DNA from: Acidiluteibacter sp963716125
GTDB lineage: Bacteria; Bacteroidota; Bacteroidia; Flavobacteriales_E; Vicingaceae
Assembly (NCBI GenBank): GCA_963716125.1
Contig: OY970294.1
Location: 682,001-746,000, forward strand
Direction: 5' to 3'
DNA: 64,000 nucleotides
Shown: one piece after another, positions 35,946 through 44,126 of the stretch
How positions within the stretch are numbered: the stretch's first letter is position 1
Layout: each line of letters begins with the position of its first letter
Position numbers and translations under genes: made by a program
Notes under the pieces: model-generated
What the model was told of the DNA's origin: nothing
The model's input: the letters and a program-made list of their open reading frames with translations, nothing else
Databases searched by the model: none

Positions 35946-36785
35946 ATGAAAACTCATTTAAAAATAGCTATTTCTGCGATTGCCTTTCTGACCTTAGGTT
36001 CAGTTAGTGCTCAGGAAAATAATGTATTGGATGGGGTATATATTAAAGAAAATACTCCTACTCGTAAGGTGATTCCTTATACGCATGTTCGTGAAGCAGA
36101 TGTAATGTATACCAAACGTATTTGGAGAATGATAGAATTGTCTGAAAAGCAAAACTATCCAATGAAATACCCAAATGAACCTATTAACGAATTGGGCTAC
36201 GTTAGAATGAGTTTAATTGATGTAATTAAGCAAGGAATTAATGAAGGGACTATCGAAGCATACGATGCGGAAGTACCTGGATTTACTGCAAAATTGACTC
36301 AAGCTGAAGCTACAGACAAAATGCAATACACTGAAATTGCTGAAGACATGGACGAAGATGGATTTTTAGTTCAAACTGAAATTCCAATTCAATATACTTC
36401 TGCCGATGTGAAAAGCTTTTTGATTAAAGAAGATTGGTTTTTTGATAGAGAGCGTTCTGTAATGGATGTTAGAATTATCGGAATGGCGCCAATTTTTCAA
36501 GATCCTAAAGACCAATCATTAGTTAGACCATTTATGATTTATTTCCCGGAAGCAAGATATGTTTTTGCTAATGCTGAAGTGTACAATAGAGGTAATGATG
36601 GTGCTAGAATGTCTTTTGATGACTATTTTTGGAAAAGAATGTTCAGTAGCTACATTTATCAGGAAACTAACGTTTATGATAACAGAAGATTGGAATCCTA
36701 TAAAACAGGTGTAGATTTATTGTTAGAATCTGAAAAAATTCAAAATGAGTTGGTTAATACCGAACATGATTTGTGGAATTATTAA
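35946..36785 (+). CDS. gldN: GldN/PorN, T9SS ring protein
   Basis: Periplasmic partner of GldK. 279 residues with a signal peptide ending SVSAQ, then DGVYIKENTPTRKVIPYTHV, READVMYTKRIWRMIEL (the diagnostic N-terminal block), EDWFFDRERSVMDVRIIGMA and YFPEARYVFANAEVYNRGND. Last gene of the cluster, 12 bases after gldM and followed by a terminator. Confidence 0.97.
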   Translation: MKTHLKIAISAIAFLTLGSVSAQENNVLDGVYIKENTPTRKVIPYTHVREADVMYTKRIWRMIELSEKQNYPMKYPNEPINELGYVRMSLIDVIKQGINEGTIEAYDAEVPGFTAKLTQAEATDKMQYTEIAEDMDEDGFLVQTEIPIQYTSADVKSFLIKEDWFFDRERSVMDVRIIGMAPIFQDPKDQSLVRPFMIYFPEARYVFANAEVYNRGNDGARMSFDDYFWKRMFSSYIYQETNVYDNRRLESYKTGVDLLLESEKIQNELVNTEHDLWNY

Positions 36786-36805
36786 TTCCTGAATAATAAA
36801 ATTTT

Positions 36806-36843
36806 AAAAAATCTCTATTCGTTTTTCGGATAGAGATTTTTTT
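36806..36843. terminator. Bidirectional terminator after gldN
   Basis: AAAATCTCTATTCG pairs with CGGATAGAGATTTT (one G-T pair) around TTTTT, with A-run and T-run flanks. It lies between the convergent gldN and hydrolase genes and can serve both. Confidence 0.87.
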
Positions 36844-37498
36844 ATGACCAATATTTTGTGTTTAATTCAGAAATTACGGTTGTTGGAATATCATGGCCAC
36901 CATTAAATTCTATAACTTTAGCTGAAGAAGATTTCTCTTTTAAGTAGTTCTTAAATTCAGCATTAGATGAAGCATTCTTTTCTATAAACTCATCTTTATT
37001 TCCATGCACAAAATAGATGTTTTCTGTAAGAAATTTTGGATCATTAAAATGTTCTTTCGCTAATATATTCGACCAAATTATAAAATTATCGACCTTTAAA
37101 TTAGTTTGCTGATACCATCTGCTTGCAGTAGCAGCTCCTTGAGAAAATCCAAGCACATTTATTGTGCAATCCATTTCAGTGTTTTTAGTATAAGTATCTA
37201 CTACTTGATTGATGTAAGCAACGTAATCATCTATTTCGTCTTGACGCTCATAAGCCGTCATCCAATTGGCACCAATTCTTCCACTAAATCCTTCTAAATA
37301 GAAATGAGACAAACCCTCGGGAACGATAATATAGGATGATGGAAGATGCGTAAATTTTCTAATAAAGTATTCACTGAGGTAACCATAACCATGAAAAACA
37401 AGCCAAATTGCTTTGGTTTCTGTATTCAGTTCACCGTAAGTGCTGATATAAGCTGTTTTTAAAACTTTTAGTTTCTCTTTTTTAATTCCTATGTTCAT
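36842..37498 (-). CDS. Alpha/beta hydrolase, phospholipase/carboxylesterase-like
   Basis: 218 residues, no signal peptide. The oxyanion region WLVFHGYGYLSEYF and the nucleophile elbow NVLGFSQGAATASRW (G-x-S-x-G) are clear. WSNILAKEHF and FVHGNKDEF probably carry the acidic residue, and the catalytic His is in FNGGHDIP near the C-terminus. This is the pattern of the small carboxylesterase/phospholipase (YpfH-like) group. The substrate is unknown. Its start is close to the divergent ABC-F gene. Confidence 0.87.
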   Translation of the reverse strand: MNIGIKKEKLKVLKTAYISTYGELNTETKAIWLVFHGYGYLSEYFIRKFTHLPSSYIIVPEGLSHFYLEGFSGRIGANWMTAYERQDEIDDYVAYINQVVDTYTKNTEMDCTINVLGFSQGAATASRWYQQTNLKVDNFIIWSNILAKEHFNDPKFLTENIYFVHGNKDEFIEKNASSNAEFKNYLKEKSSSAKVIEFNGGHDIPTTVISELNTKYWS

Positions 37499-37512
37499 CG
37501 AATTCTATTTAA

Positions 37513-37520
37513 TACTTTTG
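37513..37520 (+). promoter_or_regulatory. -7 promoter element of the ABC-F gene
   Basis: TACTTTTG matches TAnnTTTG exactly and ends four bases before the ATG at 37525. Transcription would begin at or next to the start codon, suggesting a leaderless mRNA. No clear -33 box. Confidence 0.45.
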
Positions 37521-37524
37521 CAAA

Positions 37525-39492
37525 ATGGTTGGAATAAATAAAATTACTTTAAGTTTTGCAGATAGATTCTTATTTAACAATGTTTCCTTCATTATTAATA
37601 AGCAAGAACGCATAGGACTAGTAGGGAAGAATGGAGCTGGTAAATCTACCATGTTGAAAATTTTAGCGGGTGAACAAAAGGCCGATGAAGGTAATATTTC
37701 CACACCTTCGGATTTTACTTTGGGCTATTTGCCACAAGATATGGATTTTGAAGAAGGAAGAACTGTATGGCAAGAAACAGCAACCGTCTTTGAAAAAATT
37801 TCTAGTATTCAGGATAAAATTGAAGACATCAATCATCAATTGGTAGTAAGAGAAGATTATGAATCGGATTCTTATATGCAGTTATTGGATGATTTATCAC
37901 ATTTAAATGAAGAATTAGTATTATTTGATGCTGCCAATGTTGATTCTTCTATTGAAAGATTGCTTTTAGGTTTAGGATTTAAGAGAACTGATTTTGATAG
38001 ACAAACCTCTGAATTTAGTGGTGGATGGAGAATGCGTATCGAATTGGCTAAAATTTTATTGACCAATGCAGATTTGTTGCTATTAGATGAGCCAACCAAC
38101 CATTTGGATATTGAATCTATTCAATGGTTAGAGGATTTTATGAAAACCTATGAAGGAGCAATTGTCTTAATCTCTCACGATAGAGCATTTTTGGACAATG
38201 TAACTAATAGAACCATTGAAATTACATTAGGTAAAGTGTATGATTACAAAGCGCCTTACACCAAATATATTCGATTGAGAAAAGAGCGCAGAGAACAAGA
38301 GATAGCGGCTTACAACAATCAACAAAAGCAAATAAAGGATACAGAAGACTTTATTGATAGATTTAGGTCTAAAGCAACAAAAGCTGTTCAAGTGCAATCT
38401 CGTATTAAACAATTGGATAAAATTGATCGAATAGTAATAGAAGAAGAAGATACAGCTGCTATGCGTTTTTATTTTCCTCCTGCTCCAAGAGGTGGTAAGG
38501 TAGTTTTGAATGCTGAAAACACAGGAAAATCATATGGAGAAAAGAAAATTTTTGATGGTGTTGATATAAGTATTGTAAGAGGAGAAAAAGTAGCCTTTGT
38601 TGGGAAAAATGGGGAAGGGAAATCAACGATGGTAAAATTAATCGTTGGCTTAGAAAAATATACAGGTAAAATTGAAGTTGGACACAATGTTTCTATTGGA
38701 TATTATGCTCAAAATCAATCAGATATTTTGAATGGAGAAAAAACGCTGTTTGAAACCATTGATGATGAAGCAACTGGTGATATGCGAACCAAAGTAAGAG
38801 GTTTGTTAGGTTCGTTTTTATTTAGCGGAGAAGATGTAGATAAAAAAGTGAAAGTACTTTCAGGAGGAGAAAGAGCTAGATTGGCATTTTGTAAATTACT
38901 GTTAGCTCCTATCAATTTGTTAATTCTTGATGAGCCTACTAACCACTTGGATTTACGTTCAAAAGAAATTTTAAAAGACGCTTTAAAATCTTATGACGGC
39001 GCAATGATTGTAATTTCTCACGATAGAGATTTCTTAGAAGGATTAACCGAGAAGGTTTATGAATTTAAAGATGGATCAGTCAATCAGCATATTGGAGATG
39101 TATATGAATTTTTACGTACACGAAAAGTAGAATCTTTTAAAGAGATAGAAAAGGGAGTTGGTTCAAATACTTCAACTAAAAAAGTAGATGTTGCAAAGAA
39201 AGAAAACAATGCTCCTGTTGATTTTGCACGCCAAAAATTATTAAAAAAAGAATGTAATTCTTTAAAAAATTCCATTCAAAATTTAGAGAAGAAAATAGCA
39301 GAATTTGAGGCTGTTTCTGATAAGTTAAATGAGAAATTGCAAGACCCTGAATTTTATAAAGATAAAGAGCATGATGGTGTTTTAAAACAGTGGCAGGAAA
39401 ATAATACAAAATTAGAAACTGCTATGGAACAATGGGAAAGTGAGCAAGAAAGCTATGAAAAAAAATCAGCCGAATTGGAACAATTCGGCTGA
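37525..39492 (+). CDS. ABC-F family ATPase (Uup/EttA-like ribosome-associated)
   Basis: 655 residues with two ABC domains and no membrane segments. First domain: Walker A GKNGAGKST (about 37-45), signature FSGGWRMR, Walker B LLLLDEPTNHLD. Second domain: Walker A GKNGEGKST, signature LSGGERARLAF and LLILDEPTNHLD. The linker between them is charged and helical (about 240-320), as in ABC-F factors acting on ribosomes. A C-terminal coiled coil (about 560-650) gives a Uup-like layout. The last codons form half of a terminator hairpin. Confidence 0.95.
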   Translation: MVGINKITLSFADRFLFNNVSFIINKQERIGLVGKNGAGKSTMLKILAGEQKADEGNISTPSDFTLGYLPQDMDFEEGRTVWQETATVFEKISSIQDKIEDINHQLVVREDYESDSYMQLLDDLSHLNEELVLFDAANVDSSIERLLLGLGFKRTDFDRQTSEFSGGWRMRIELAKILLTNADLLLLDEPTNHLDIESIQWLEDFMKTYEGAIVLISHDRAFLDNVTNRTIEITLGKVYDYKAPYTKYIRLRKERREQEIAAYNNQQKQIKDTEDFIDRFRSKATKAVQVQSRIKQLDKIDRIVIEEEDTAAMRFYFPPAPRGGKVVLNAENTGKSYGEKKIFDGVDISIVRGEKVAFVGKNGEGKSTMVKLIVGLEKYTGKIEVGHNVSIGYYAQNQSDILNGEKTLFETIDDEATGDMRTKVRGLLGSFLFSGEDVDKKVKVLSGGERARLAFCKLLLAPINLLILDEPTNHLDLRSKEILKDALKSYDGAMIVISHDRDFLEGLTEKVYEFKDGSVNQHIGDVYEFLRTRKVESFKEIEKGVGSNTSTKKVDVAKKENNAPVDFARQKLLKKECNSLKNSIQNLEKKIAEFEAVSDKLNEKLQDPEFYKDKEHDGVLKQWQENNTKLETAMEQWESEQESYEKKSAELEQFG

Positions 39493-39495
39493 TTT
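39463..39495. terminator. Terminator hairpin overlapping the ABC-F stop codon
   Basis: AAATCAGCCGAATTG pairs perfectly over 15 bases with CAATTCGGCTGATTT around a GAA loop. The ABC-F TGA at 39490-39492 lies in the right arm. It sits between convergent genes and probably serves recQ as well. Confidence 0.85.
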
Positions 39496-39516
39496 AGTCT
39501 TTTTATTAAAAGAAAT

Positions 39517-41715
39517 TTAATTCCCTAATTCCGATAAAAATTTAATTCGCATTAAACGTAATTCTTGTTCAGAATAAACACCATCAAACTCTTCTACTGC
39601 ATCTTCCATAGAATCAATTTTTGTTTCTTTAAAGTAATCAAAAATTTCATCTTGATATTCCTCATCTAACAATTCTTCAATACAATAATCTAAATTGACT
39701 TTAGTTCCCGATTGAACAATGTGCTCAATATCTTCTAAAATTTCATCAACAGACTTTCCTTTTGCAGATGCAATGTCTTCTAATGGTAATTTTCTGTCCA
39801 CACTTTGAATAATATAAACCTTTAATCCCGATTTATTTACGACAGACTTAACCACCATGTCATCAGGACGATCAATTTCATTCTCTTCTACATATTCTTG
39901 GATAGCTTTTATAAATGGCTTACCAAATTTTTCAGCTTTTCCTTGACCTACACCAGTAATGTTGGTCAATTCGGCTAAAGTTATAGGATATCTGGTTGCC
40001 ATATCTTCCAAAGAAATATCTTGGAAAACCACATAAGGAGGTAAACCTTCATCCTTGGCCACCTTTTTTACTAAATCTTTCAAAATAGAAAACAGCTGAT
40101 CATCACCTGCACCACCACCAGCTTTTGGGCTGTGATCATTGTCTTTTGAATCGTCATCCTCATTGTATTCATGAGGTTTTATTAAATCAACCTTGCTTGG
40201 ATTTTTAATAAAATCTTTTCCTTTTTTAGTCACTTTTAATACGCCGTAATTTTCAATTTCTTTAATTATAAAACCTTCTATTAAGCATTGTCTAATCATT
40301 GATTCCCAATGCTTTTGGTCGTCACTAATTTCAGTACCAGAACCAAACAAATCATGTGTTTCATGACCGTAAGTTTTGATTTCGCTACTTTCTATTCCGG
40401 CAATAAAATTAGAAATATATTTGGCTTTAAACTTTTCTTTTAAATTTATAATTGCATTTAATAAAATAGAAACTTCTACCTTTCCATCATATTTTTCTTT
40501 TGGATTGAGGCAATTATCACAATTTCTGCAGTTTTCTTGCGTATATTCTTCTCCAAAGTAGTGCAATAATTGCTTTCTTCTACAAACAGCTGTTTCTGCA
40601 TAAGAAACAGTTTCAAAAATTAATTGCTTGCCAATCTCTTGTTCTGCAATTGGTTTTCCTTGAAGAAACTTTTCTAATTTTTCAATGTCTTTATACCTAT
40701 ATAAGGCAAAACATTTTCCCTCACCATCGTCTCTTCCTGCTCTTCCTGTTTCTTGGTAATATCCTTCTAAACTTTTTGGTATATCGTGATGAATTACAAA
40801 ACGAACATCTGGTTTATCGATTCCCATCCCAAAAGCAATAGTTGCTACAATAACATCTGCATCTTCTAATAAAAACATGTCTTGATGTTTTGCTCTAGTA
40901 TTAGCATCTAATCCTGCATGATATGGTAAGGCTTTAATGCCATTAACTTGCAATGTTTCAGCAATTTCTTCAACTTTCTTACGACTTAAACAATATACAA
41001 TACCAGATTTGTTCATGTTGTTTTTTACAAATCGAACAATCTGACTACCCGCGTCTTTCTTCGCAACTACTTCATAATAAAGATTTTTTCTATTAAAAGA
41101 ATCTTTATAAACTTTAGCATCTTGCATCCCTAAGTTCTTCTGAATATCTTGTTGAACTTTTGGAGTTGCTGTTGCAGTTAGGGCTATAATAGGCACTCTA
41201 TCAATAGCTTCAATAATGCTTCTTAATTTCCTGTACTCAGGTCTAAAATCATGACCCCATTCAGAAATACAATGAGCTTCATCAATAGCCACGAAAGAAA
41301 GTTTAATCTGTTTTAGAAATTCTATGTTTTCCTCTTTAGTTAAAGTTTCAGGAGCTACATACAGCATTTTTGTTTTTCCTTCTAATAGATCGCTTTTTAC
41401 TTTAGCAGTTTCTGTCTTATTTAAAGAAGAATTCATAAAGTGAACAATGCTATCATCCGTAGAAAAACCTCTAAGCGCATCTACTTGATTTTTCATCAAA
41501 GCGATTAAAGGAGAAACTATAATTGCTGTACCTTCTAAAATTAAGGCGGGCAATTGATAACACATCGACTTTCCACCACCTGTTGGCATGATTACAAAGG
41601 TGTCTTTGCCTTCTAAAATATTGGATATAATCGATTCTTGTTTTCCTTTAAACTTATTGAACCCAAAATATTTTTTAAGCTCTTTGCTTAAATCCACACT
41701 TTCAATTGTTTGCAT
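39517..41715 (-). CDS. recQ: RecQ, ATP-dependent 3'-5' DNA helicase
   Basis: 732 residues. Walker A MPTGGGKS near 43-50, DEAH box in FVAIDEAHCISEWGHDF, motif VI in YYQETGRAGRDD, a zinc-binding region with Cys residues in CRRKQLLHYF and CRNCDNCLNP, the winged-helix RQC domain (about 405-500), and HRDC (about 525-605: SLEDMATRYPITLAELTNIT). A longer C-terminal region (about 620-732) is usual in this phylum. Acts in replication-fork repair and recombination. Confidence 0.96.
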   Translation of the reverse strand: MQTIESVDLSKELKKYFGFNKFKGKQESIISNILEGKDTFVIMPTGGGKSMCYQLPALILEGTAIIVSPLIALMKNQVDALRGFSTDDSIVHFMNSSLNKTETAKVKSDLLEGKTKMLYVAPETLTKEENIEFLKQIKLSFVAIDEAHCISEWGHDFRPEYRKLRSIIEAIDRVPIIALTATATPKVQQDIQKNLGMQDAKVYKDSFNRKNLYYEVVAKKDAGSQIVRFVKNNMNKSGIVYCLSRKKVEEIAETLQVNGIKALPYHAGLDANTRAKHQDMFLLEDADVIVATIAFGMGIDKPDVRFVIHHDIPKSLEGYYQETGRAGRDDGEGKCFALYRYKDIEKLEKFLQGKPIAEQEIGKQLIFETVSYAETAVCRRKQLLHYFGEEYTQENCRNCDNCLNPKEKYDGKVEVSILLNAIINLKEKFKAKYISNFIAGIESSEIKTYGHETHDLFGSGTEISDDQKHWESMIRQCLIEGFIIKEIENYGVLKVTKKGKDFIKNPSKVDLIKPHEYNEDDDSKDNDHSPKAGGGAGDDQLFSILKDLVKKVAKDEGLPPYVVFQDISLEDMATRYPITLAELTNITGVGQGKAEKFGKPFIKAIQEYVEENEIDRPDDMVVKSVVNKSGLKVYIIQSVDRKLPLEDIASAKGKSVDEILEDIEHIVQSGTKVNLDYCIEELLDEEYQDEIFDYFKETKIDSMEDAVEEFDGVYSEQELRLMRIKFLSELGN

Positions 41716-41741
41716 GAAATTGATGTTTTGCTAATTTAAAT

Positions 41742-41749
41742 TACTTTTG
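41742..41749 (+). promoter_or_regulatory. Candidate -7 element for the kpsF-like gene
   Basis: TACTTTTG matches TAnnTTTG. It lies 67 bases before the TTG start at 41817, in the divergent region with recQ. No -33 box at the normal spacing. Confidence 0.35.
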
Positions 41750-41816
41750 CTTTACTAATTTACTACGAAATCTAGTGTAATTTAGACAAATTTTAAAATA
41801 TTATAAATTTTTTACC

Positions 41817-42782
41817 TTGAAAACTTCTAAAGAAATAAAAAACATCGCTCAAGTGGTCTTAAAAAATGAGGCAGATGCACTCAGGAAATTAATAGATTAT
41901 ATTGATGATGAGTTTGTTAAATGTGTAGAAGTTATTTATCAATCTAAAGGTAGAGTGGTGATAAGTGGGATAGGAAAAAGTGCAATTATTGCTCAAAAAA
42001 TTGTTGCTACCTTAAATTCTACAGGAACACCTTCTATTTATATGCATGCAGCAGATGCAATTCATGGCGATTTAGGCAATATTCAACAAGATGATGTAGT
42101 TATTTGCATTTCTAAAAGTGGGAATACACCTGAAGTGAAGGCCTTGTTGCCTTTAATAAAGAATTTTGGAAATGTAATTATTGGTTTAACTGCCAATTTG
42201 CAATCTACTCTAGCTAAACAAGCAGATTATATTTTGAATGCTACTATTGAAAGTGAAGCTTGTCCAAATAATTTAGCACCTACCACCAGCACTACTGCAC
42301 AATTAGCAATTGGTGACGCATTAGCAGTTTGTTTATTAGAGTGCAGAGATTTTACATCATCTGATTTTGCTAAATATCATCCTGGTGGAGCTTTAGGTAA
42401 AAAACTATATTTAAGAGTGAATGAAATAGCAGAAGAAAACCAAAAGCCTCAAGTTGCCTTGGACACAGATTTGAAAGCAGCTATAGTAGAAATTTCTGCC
42501 AATAGATTGGGAGCTACGGCTGTAATAGAAAATGATGTAATTGTAGGTATTATAACTGACGGTGATTTAAGAAGAATGTTTACACAAGTAGATAATTTTA
42601 AGGGCTTGAAGGCTAAAGATATCATGTCTGCTAATCCTAAAACAATTTCTGCTGAAAGTCTGGCAGTTGAAGCTTTACAAGTACTTCAAAATAATAATAT
42701 TTCTCAGATTTTGGTAGAAGAAAAGGGGAAATATGTAGGAATTGTTCACATTCACGATTTAATTCGTGAAGGCATCCTTTGA
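41817..42782 (+). CDS. kdsD: KpsF/GutQ-family arabinose-5-phosphate isomerase
   Basis: Interconverts ribulose-5-P and arabinose-5-P, the first step to KDO of the LPS core. 321 residues from a TTG start (no ATG fits upstream of the first conserved block). SIS domain about 30-190 (GRVVISGIGKSAIIAQKI, ICISKSGNTPEVKALLPL), then two CBS domains about 205-321 (GIITDGDLRRMFTQV, IVHIHDLIREGIL). The KYHPGGALGKKL block is diagnostic. The stop overlaps the promoter of tatC. Confidence 0.93.
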   Translation: MKTSKEIKNIAQVVLKNEADALRKLIDYIDDEFVKCVEVIYQSKGRVVISGIGKSAIIAQKIVATLNSTGTPSIYMHAADAIHGDLGNIQQDDVVICISKSGNTPEVKALLPLIKNFGNVIIGLTANLQSTLAKQADYILNATIESEACPNNLAPTTSTTAQLAIGDALAVCLLECRDFTSSDFAKYHPGGALGKKLYLRVNEIAEENQKPQVALDTDLKAAIVEISANRLGATAVIENDVIVGIITDGDLRRMFTQVDNFKGLKAKDIMSANPKTISAESLAVEALQVLQNNNISQILVEEKGKYVGIVHIHDLIREGIL

Positions 42783-42807
42783 TAGGTGAAATAATCTCTT
42801 AAATTTG
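42778..42807 (+). promoter_or_regulatory. Promoter of tatC, probably leaderless
   Basis: TTTG (42778-42781) and TAAATTTG (42800-42807) are 18 bases apart, a good match to the Bacteroidota consensus. The ATG at 42815 begins seven bases after the -7 box, so the transcript would start at or beside the start codon. The -33 box overlaps the kpsF-like stop. Confidence 0.6.
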
Positions 42808-42814
42808 CCTGCTC

Positions 42815-43657
42815 ATGCAAGAAAAATCATCACCTTACGATAAAGAATTTTCTGAACAATCAGAAATGTCTTTCTTGGATCATTTAGAAGTGCTAAGATG
42901 GCATTTGGTACGTTCTACCATTGCCGTTTTATTATTTATGGGTTTAGCTTTTTTTTATAAAAGCTTCGTGTTTGATAAAGTTATTTTAGCTCCGCAACGT
43001 TCTGATTTTTTAACCTATCGATTGTTTTGTAAGCTTTCTCATTTCTTAAATTTTGGAGATAAATTGTGTTTTGAGGATATGAATTTTAAGTTGATCAACA
43101 TTTCGATGTCAGGTCAATTTACAACACATTTAACAGTTTCTGCGGTAGCCGGACTTATTTTAGCATTTCCTTATATTCTAATTGAAGTTTGGAGATTTAT
43201 AAGTCCTGAACTAAAAAAATCAGAGAGAAATTCTGCTTTAGCATTAGTTTTTTGGGGTTCTGTATTATTTATGTCTGGTGTTTTATTTGGGTATTATGTC
43301 ATCACACCTTTATCTGTTCAATTTTTAGGAAATTATACAGTAAGTTCTACTGTTGCCAACTCTATTAGTTTAAATAGTTATATTGGCACAGTAACCTCTA
43401 TTACCATTGCTTGTGCAATTTTATTTCAATTGCCAATTATCGTTTATTTCTTATCAAAAGTTGGAATTTTAACTCCACAAATCATGAGAAATTATAGAAA
43501 GCACTCTATAATCATAGTTTTGATCCTTTCTGCAATTATTACTCCTCCTGATGTTACTAGTCAAATTTTAGTTGCAATTCCTTTGATTTTCTTGTATGAA
43601 TTAAGTATTTATATTTCAAGAATAGTACAAAAGAGACAAGCTAAGGCGGAGTCTTAA
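42815..43657 (+). CDS. tatC: TatC, twin-arginine translocase subunit
   Basis: 280-residue inner-membrane receptor for folded Tat substrates. The cytoplasmic N-terminus has MSFLDHLEVLRWHLVRS, the conserved signal-peptide contact. Six transmembrane helices follow, with the P-x-x-x-E type block FPYILIEVWRFISPELKKSE. An extra loop after helix 1 (about 60-95) is common in Bacteroidota. No tatA is nearby. Confidence 0.95.
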   Translation: MQEKSSPYDKEFSEQSEMSFLDHLEVLRWHLVRSTIAVLLFMGLAFFYKSFVFDKVILAPQRSDFLTYRLFCKLSHFLNFGDKLCFEDMNFKLINISMSGQFTTHLTVSAVAGLILAFPYILIEVWRFISPELKKSERNSALALVFWGSVLFMSGVLFGYYVITPLSVQFLGNYTVSSTVANSISLNSYIGTVTSITIACAILFQLPIIVYFLSKVGILTPQIMRNYRKHSIIIVLILSAIITPPDVTSQILVAIPLIFLYELSIYISRIVQKRQAKAES

Positions 43658-43720
43658 ATAAAATGAATTTCAATAATTTACCCTTTGTATTTAAATCAAA
43701 ATTTCTCAAAAATAGAACCC

Positions 43721-44068
43721 ATGAGTGAGCTTGTAAATGAATTTAATGATTATCGAGTTAAAATGAATGAAAAGATATTAGCCGCCGATAATAAGGTGAT
43801 TAAGCGTTTGTTTAATTTGGACACCAATACTTATGCAGCTGGTGCATTAGATGTAAAAACGAAAGAAATGTTGGGCTTAGTAGCTTCAATGGTTTTAAGA
43901 TGTGATGATTGCATTAAGTATCATTTAGGAAAGGCTTTTGAAAATGGTGTAAATACTGAAGAAGTGTTTGAAGTTTTTGCTATTGCAAATATTGTTGGAG
44001 GTACTATTGTAATCCCTCATACTAGGAGAGCTGCAGAGTATTGGGACGAATTGCAACTACCAGTTTAA
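43721..44068 (+). CDS. Carboxymuconolactone decarboxylase/AhpD-like protein
   Basis: 115 residues from the ATG at 43721. A TTG start 12 codons earlier is possible but lacks conserved content. The CMD core is visible: YAAGALDVKTKEMLGLVASM, then the redox pair in RCDDCIKYHLGKAFENG (CxxC plus His), typical of AhpD-like proteins with peroxidase-reductant activity. The rest is helical. Physiological substrate unknown. Confidence 0.9.
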   Translation: MSELVNEFNDYRVKMNEKILAADNKVIKRLFNLDTNTYAAGALDVKTKEMLGLVASMVLRCDDCIKYHLGKAFENGVNTEEVFEVFAIANIVGGTIVIPHTRRAAEYWDELQLPV

Positions 44069-44126
44069 AAGTATAAATTTAAACAAGTATATTTACTACT
44101 TTTACCTACTTTCAATTTATTAAGAT

